Assembly: GCA_003586115.2 (NCBI GenBank)
Contig: QVOM02000049.1
Coordinates: forward strand, 18,295,470-18,359,469
Source of the DNA: Salvator merianae
Lineage: Eukaryota > Chordata > Lepidosauria > Squamata > Teiidae
Reading direction: 5' to 3'
Length of the DNA stretch: 64,000 nucleotides
Under the pieces are notes generated by a model, which was given only the letters and a program-made list of their open reading frames with translations, was not told where the DNA came from and did no database searches. The position numbers and the translations under genes are program-made. Positions 48,736-64,000 of this stretch are shown here, one piece after another (the first letter of the stretch is position 1; each line of letters starts with the position of its first letter).

Positions 48736-51599
48736 CTGCACTGAATTGACAGTTACTTGGAGGTTCTGTCTACTGGAATTATTGGGGCACATTTTTAAAT
48801 AAACTCAGTGTGTAAGAAAATAGATAAAAGAAACACAAATATGTATTGTTTATACATGTGCTTGAACAAACATGTAATTAACAAGGTGGTAAAAGAGGAT
48901 TCCAAATGGTAGAAACACTAAGGAAAAAAAAATCAGTTCAGCAATGAGGAGTTCAGCTTTCACATTCATAAAAGAATGTGAAACGTCTGTTTTACTACCT
49001 TGGCTACTACTTGTTACTGTTTAGCAACAGCAGTAGTCTATCCTGTAAAAGTAAACAAAGTAGAAAACTGAAGCAAACTGAATTCAGAATGATAATCAAT
49101 GCCTTCTGTTTCTCCCTCACAGTCAAGATACCATTTGCTCTCAGTTGCTAATAGAATGAAAAGTTTTGTACTGTATAATATTTGTTTCTGGAAATATTCT
49201 GTCAGTTTTTGCTATTTTGTCAAGGTTTGTTGTACTTCCTCCTGTCTTACAAACTTACAAGGCTATATATTAAACTGGTTCACAAAGTTTTGCTATTATA
49301 ATAATAAAAATATTTTTATACTGTGTTTAGAACTATCCTGTTACACATTTTTTCTGGTCTCAGGCAAAATATAAAAAGCCTATGCTTACACATGAATACA
49401 TGGTAAAAATTGGGGCACAAAGTACATCTTCTGAATATTGCCATGCCATTTGCTGTGACCAACTATTTAGCACTTGAAAAAAGTTTTTTAAGTGTTTCCA
49501 GGCATTCTGTTGTTCTTTCCTAACCACCTCATAACAGCATTTTTATTGCTTATGTATTCTTAAACTACTGCCGCTAAATTAGACTTTTAGACTCTGGCTA
49601 TCATGCCCTTAACAAGGACTGCTATTGAAAAGAATGATATTTAGCTGTGAAAAGTATATTTACTTTTGCTCACTCACTCACTGAGCATAACCTTCATTTT
49701 ATTTAGTGTGATTTATTTATGAGTAGAAAAACATAAGATTGCATTGTTAGATTCATAAATAGTACATGGTAGTTATTCTGCGATAATTTGGAATGATTCG
49801 TTCAGCAGTACTATAACTTTATAGCTTCACTGAAAGGCTGTGGGGCAACTTCTATCGTGCCACTTGTGATCTTAACTCTCTGTGAAATGGAGGTTTTACA
49901 CGGGTTACTTTTTAGAAAGTTACTTCAATTGACAAGGGGCAGTCCTGGGAACTTGTTTAGATCTCAGATTGCCCTTGCCACCGGAGCCAGCCTAAGTTTC
50001 AGTTATATAAGCCTTACAGTGTTGTTTTATCTATGTAACAGTTTTTAGAGAGCGTCAAGCAATTTAAATAATTTAATTTCTTTTACAAAATATGGGCAGC
50101 TACCACTGGTAAAAAAATTATACAAAATAAATGCACACTGTTTCAGTGGTGGTGTGATTTCACAGGTACAAAATTTCATAGGTCTAAAGTTTTTAACTGC
50201 TATGCCATACGGTTCCTAACAGTATCAGGGTGGTTGAAGGAAAAAGTAGTTTTTATTTTTAAAAGATTTCTGATACTTTAGAAAATCTTGAGTAATGGTG
50301 GTTTGCCCTCTGTCTGTCCTCTCCTTTAATCCTTTCTTAATCCTGTCTGGGAAGATTAATGGCAGCATCTGCTGAACAATATGTGACAATCTGTTGTTTA
50401 CAATTGGATTTTCTCCCTTCCCTCTCCAAGAGTATATTCCCAAGGGAGTGTGATGTCATTTTTGTCTCCAAGTTCTGCGTAAGATCCTAGAAATGAGGCT
50501 ACACAGAATACACTGTGGGGCCTTCACTGAATACTCTATGGGTCTGATCCAGTTACCCATAAGAATAACTAAATTCTTATTAAGAAGAAATGGGAAGTAC
50601 ATAAAATAAACAGGTGAGATTCTACTTGTTCTTTGATGCAGTAGTAATCTGAAAATGGGGTGCACAATAAATATAGTACTGCCATTAAATAGTAGCAGAA
50701 GTAGCAGCAGCAGTGAAATGTAGCAAAACAATCTCCCTCACCCTTAGCCAAAATTCTGTTTATGCTACTTATTTGTGTGCTTCTTGAGGTCTGTCTTTTA
50801 ATGCCATGTCTCTGAGTGAATTCAGTTTTGCTAACTGGAATCTGTTTCGTGGTTGTTATGTACTGTCAGTTTCTAGTACTGTCAGTTTTGAAGGTAGTAG
50901 GCAGCACATGATGTATCCTAGGGAAGTCTCTTACGCAGGTGCTTACATTGTTTTAGCAGAACCAACCACTTTCCACATATGTGACAATTTGAAGAATGAA
51001 GATTCACTTTATACTTCATAAAATGTCTCTTTGATGCTTTCCCTGATCATTTTTTTTTACTTTAGGATTTGTATTGTAGTGGTTAATTTAGGAACTGAGC
51101 TTATATAATTAGTGCAGTCATCTCCTGGAATTTTTTTAGTGCAATCTAAAAATGGGCTTCTAATTTATGCATCACAATTTTAACTTATATTTCAGCTTTC
51201 ACACACACCCCACCCATCACCTTGTGATGCTCGACACAATCGTATGGCTGCTCCCATGGAAGTGCTTTAATTTCAGAGGGTTTATTTCGTAGCAAGTGGG
51301 TTGTAGGTTTAAACTGCACGCCTATATGTATATAGCTGAGAGTGGTGAATAGTTTATAGTGATCTTCATTTGGATTTTGCAAAAATATCTAACATCTAAA
51401 AGTAACAGGTATCTCAACAAATAATTAAAATTAAACAAGGATACTAACTGCTGTACCCAGGATCGATTCCTGTGTTTAATTGCTGCTTGACACAACAATA
51501 AAAAGTCTTCATAAAATTCATCTGTGTTGTTGAGGCACTTATTAATTGATAGATGAATCTGTATCAACACTTCTATATGGACAAAAACATCTCAAATAA

Positions 51600-52560
51600 G
51601 GTATCTTCTGGAATCTACAGTCTAATACCGGCAAAGGCAGTGTATCCAGGGAGTGAAATCTCTCCTATGTGCTAATGAAGTAAAATTATACAAGTATCTA
51701 GCAGGCTTAAGCGTGCTACAGAGATCTCTAATTCTTGCATATTTGGATTCTGAGCCCAAGTTGATTTGGAGAGCCACATCCACCATATGCTGTTTGATTT
51801 TTAATTCGGTTTTATTGAAGCCCAAGTGTAGTAAGTAGTTTGCTGGCAGGCAATAATGTTTCTCAATAACTAGATGTAACCAGTCTAAAGAGCAGTGGTA
51901 AGTAGATACTAAGGGAGCAAGGCCTGTAGGAGGAAAAATGTTAAGTGTAAAGTCGAAAATACATATTCAGCTGCATGATTGCAAACTGGGTACGCCTGCT
52001 TTTGTTTTCTGCACTGGACATACAATGTGTTGTAAGGAAAAAGTTCTTAGAAGCTGCAGCTGAACTTTGTAAGACGGAAAATAGTTGAAGTACACAGGTA
52101 TGGATGCTATATATCAGTTGGGACACTATTTTGATAGCAGCAGGAATATAGAAACCTCCTGTGGAATAAAAGAATTCAGTATGTGAGTGATGCTTTCTGA
52201 GCACTAAGAACTGTAGAGTTTGTTTGTGCATTCTACCTTCCAATTGGCTGAAAAGTGATCTCCAAATTTATATGACTATATCTGTTGTTCTCAGTATAAA
52301 TTCTCCATTAATTTTCAACCTAAGACACAAAGATCTTTTGGAGAACACAAGAACTTTAGTTTTCTAATAATTGATCTGTAAATTTCCTTGGCAATATTGA
52401 GCCAAAATTTTAAGCATTCTTTTTCCGAACTGGTTGGAGACGATAGCACAGCATCATTGGTGTAAATAGAAAGGGGCAGATGTCTATTACTCAGCTTTGG
52501 AGGATGAACATGAATAATAAAGAGCTCATATAATAATTTATCAACAGGCGAGCCAAAAGG
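51600..52560 (-). mobile_element. Decayed LINE reverse-transcriptase fragment
   Basis: On the minus strand, broken frames read 'LSNRHLPLSIYTNDAVLSS', a decayed RT palm (YxDD position now YTND), then 'YIPAAIKIVSQLIYSIHTCVLQ' and 'LYNFTSLAHRRDFTPW'. Possibly the same lineage as 12025-12580. It lies in MAK intron 1. Confidence 0.6.
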
Positions 52561-52694
52561 GGAACTCTATTCCATGATGCTGCGGGTTCAGGATCAATAG
52601 GTCTGATGGCTGCAGGAGGTAGTTATTTTCCAAAGGCCAGCTGTTTTAAAACGGCAAGCAGAGCAAGCTGTGTGCCCATGCCCTTCTAGTGGGC

Positions 52695-52800
52695 TTCCCT
52701 GTGCAGCTAGCTGACCACTGTAAGGACAGATTGCTAGCCTAGATGAGCCATGAGTCTGATCCAGTGGAGCGTTTCTTATGTTCTTATGATGATGTACTAG
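52695..52800 (+). mobile_element. CR1-type LINE 3' tip
   Basis: 'gctagcctagatgagccatgagtctgatccagtggagcgtttcttatgttctta' is the terminal part of the family at 38365-38700. Confidence 0.65.
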
Positions 52801-53219
52801 TGGGTGTTCTGTTGGGCTTACTAGTGAGTAGACATGCATAGAATGATTGTGTTAATTTTGCAGACTGTTTACAAGACTAAAATATTAAATCATTTTGAGA
52901 GTGATTTTAATTAGCTGCCATGATCCATAGTCTGCTTTACAATGCCTTTTCACTAGACTCTGTTGTTTTATTAGTGCTTAATGTTCTTTTCTACTCTACC
53001 AAGATTTTTTTTCATACCATAGTAAAGCTTTTTGATATTCCATTTAAGAGTCATACAACCAGTGTTCAGATCTGTCTTTTCCACATTTTTATTTTAAAAA
53101 ATCAGGATAGTTTACAGTCAGAAACTGTCTCCCAGTCAGTCTTGTTGGACTGCCCCTGCTGCTCCTGCGGTTCCTGTGAGTTACTTTTGTGAAATTGTTG
53201 GTGCTAATGCTGCTGGAGA

Positions 53220-54570
53220 GTATGAGGACAACTGGGGCCTGAAGGAATTTTCAGTGTAGCAACAGCCCATCCTGGGAGGTGGGCATGGGGGAGTTGCTAT
53301 GGTTTACAGAAATATTTCATTCACAAGAACACTCTTGCATGCTCAGGTAGACTATGAAGGCCTAAATTTGGTGTCACATCAATAAGACAGACTGTGGATG
53401 TTGATGGTGTAGTGTCTACCCTGATGACTAACAACAACCCTGACTGATCTGGTGGTCCTGATGGATAACTTCCTGCAGAGTGTGATTCTGTTGATTCTGC
53501 TTGATTTTTCAGTGGCTTAGGATACAGTTGATAACAGTATCTTGCTAGATTGCCTTTGCAGCTTGGGAATGGAAGCTCAGCTCCTATCCAGGTGATTGTA
53601 AATCTGTGCCTTGGCAGATAGGTTGTGGGGTGTCACAGAGTGCTGTTTTGTCACCAATACTATTTCACATCTATGTGAAGCCAATAGGAGTGGTCATCAG
53701 GGGTTTTGAGGTAAGATATGCGGGTGATACTCAGCTTTACATCTCCATAACATCAGAGTCAAGAGAAGCTGTGAATGTCATGATTCAGTTCCTGAATGCG
53801 ATGATGGGTTAGATGAAAGCTAATAAACTGAAACTGAATTCTAGCAAGCCAGAAACTTTCCATATAGGAAGCTCCCAAATTCTGGAATTAAGGAATTTGC
53901 ACATTTTTATGGGGTTGTATTCCATCAGAAGGAACAAGTACATAACATGTGATAGTTCTAAAATTGTCACTGCTACTGAGTGACCTCTTTGGCTTGAATA
54001 GCCTATTGCTACTTTCAGCTAGTGGATCACCTAAGCCTGTACCTGAACAGGGATAGCATGACCCTTGTGGTCCATACATGGATAACTTCACATTTGCTGC
54101 AATGCGCTCTGTGTGGGCTAACATTGAGCCTACTCTGGAATCTGCAACTGGGATAAAATGCGGTGGCTAGATTTCTTAGAAGAGCACTGGCTTATACACT
54201 TTACACTTGTGCTTACAAAACTGCAGTTGTTGTCAATTAGTTACTGGGCTAGATTTCAAGATTCTGTGCTTGTCATACAAGACCCTAAACAGGCTGGGAC
54301 CAGGGTACTTAATAGATTGTCTTCCTTCTCCATTATAGACCAGGAAGATTAATGAGATCACTTGAGGAGGTCTTGACTAAATGTTATCTTACAGTGACCA
54401 CAGCCAAGTTCTCTGTGCGACTAACTCTCTGTAGTGCCTTACTTTCTGATGTTTGTGAGATGCCTTCTAATATTCATTTGGTGCTTGGTAAAGGGCCATT
54501 TTTTCACCTAGCCTTATATACTGTGAGTGAATATTTGTCTCCTTATCCCACCCAGTTTTTAATGTAGTTT
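53220..54570 (+). mobile_element. L2-like LINE reverse-transcriptase remnant
   Basis: A frame at 53606 reads 'GVSQSAVLSPILFHIYVKPI', then 'GFEVRYAGDTQLYIS', the L2 RT palm with YADD changed to YAGD. Then 'MKANKLKLNSSKPE' in a further frame and many stops. It is in MAK intron 1 and inactive. Confidence 0.75.
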
Positions 54571-55076
54571 TTAATAGTCAGATGTCATAAATACATAAAG
54601 TTCACAGTAATCAACATAACAATACAACATTGCATTTATGGAGCCAGAAATTATGTCAGTGAGTACCATTAGGGAGGGAGAATGGGATGAAATAATAAAC
54701 GGGAAAGAAAAGTCGTGCCATTCAGTCAGAATTAAGGAAATTATTACAAAGCTCAAATTCAGGTGATACCAGACATTAGCACAAATAGCGGGATATAATA
54801 CACTCATCCCTCCAGTATTTTTGGAGGGATGTAGCTGCAAAGGGCTATATTACCACCTTTGGTGGAACTGTCTTCTAGTAAAAAAAAATTGGCTTATCCC
54901 AAATTATTTAGGGCCTTGCAATTTAGTAATAATATAACCTTAGTAATAATATAACCTTTATTATTATTTTTTAATATGAGGAATATTAATTTTATGTTTA
55001 TAGTAATCAAGTTACTGATAAATGATGGCAGTGCATTTAAAATAAATATTTAACTTTTTCACAATGTCTTTTTTAG

Positions 55077-64000
<8,924 letters not shown>

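Noticed and set aside
53606..53812. Reverse-transcriptase-like frame as a gene
   Set aside because: It is a short piece of a decayed L2-like element with a damaged catalytic motif and stops on both sides.

Overview
This is a window of vertebrate nuclear DNA with long introns, canonical GT-AG splicing, CpG-rich promoters and dense interspersed repeats. The repeats point to a squamate reptile: tRNA-derived SINEs with a Bov-B-like tail (Sauria-SINE type), a Bov-B LINE 3' end, CR1 and L2 LINE tails, and many short inverted-repeat DNA transposons. I cannot name the species.

Three protein genes can be built exon by exon, because reading frame and splice phase agree at every junction. SYCP2L lies on the minus strand from about 21.35 kb leftwards to the window start. 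Its 5' end is complete and its 3' end is not resolved. GCM2 is complete on the plus strand (coding 29722-36207, five coding exons, 493 codons). MAK is on the plus strand, with a CpG-island promoter near 46.7-47.1 kb, its start codon at 55284, and coding followed to the window edge at 64000 inside the kinase domain. The order and orientation SYCP2L(-), GCM2(+), MAK(+) match the human 6p24.2 block as I know it (MAK, GCM2, SYCP2L, ELOVL2), read in reverse. This synteny supports GCM2 over its paralogue GCM1 and MAK over its paralogue CILK1.

Layout: 1-21.35 kb SYCP2L; 21.5-29.7 kb intergenic with a Bov-B tail, a CpG-enriched patch near 26.1-26.9 kb and microsatellites; 29.7-36.7 kb GCM2; 36.7-46.6 kb intergenic and repeat-rich (SINEs, a CR1 tail, an L2 fragment, several inverted-repeat elements); 46.7-64 kb MAK, whose introns hold two decayed LINE reverse-transcriptase fragments and a nested transposon insertion. 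The genes do not form one pathway: SYCP2L acts on meiotic chromosomes and oocytes, GCM2 in parathyroid and pharyngeal development, and MAK in cilia of photoreceptors and male germ cells.

The most unusual observations are an apparent AT-AC intron with U2-like ends in SYCP2L, GC-AG introns in SYCP2L and in the MAK kinase domain, a possible RFX X-box in the MAK promoter, a family of inverted-repeat elements that look PIF/Harbinger-like, and an L1-like insertion inside a hAT-like foldback element inside an older repeat. No tRNA, rRNA or CRISPR features were seen, as expected for such a window.
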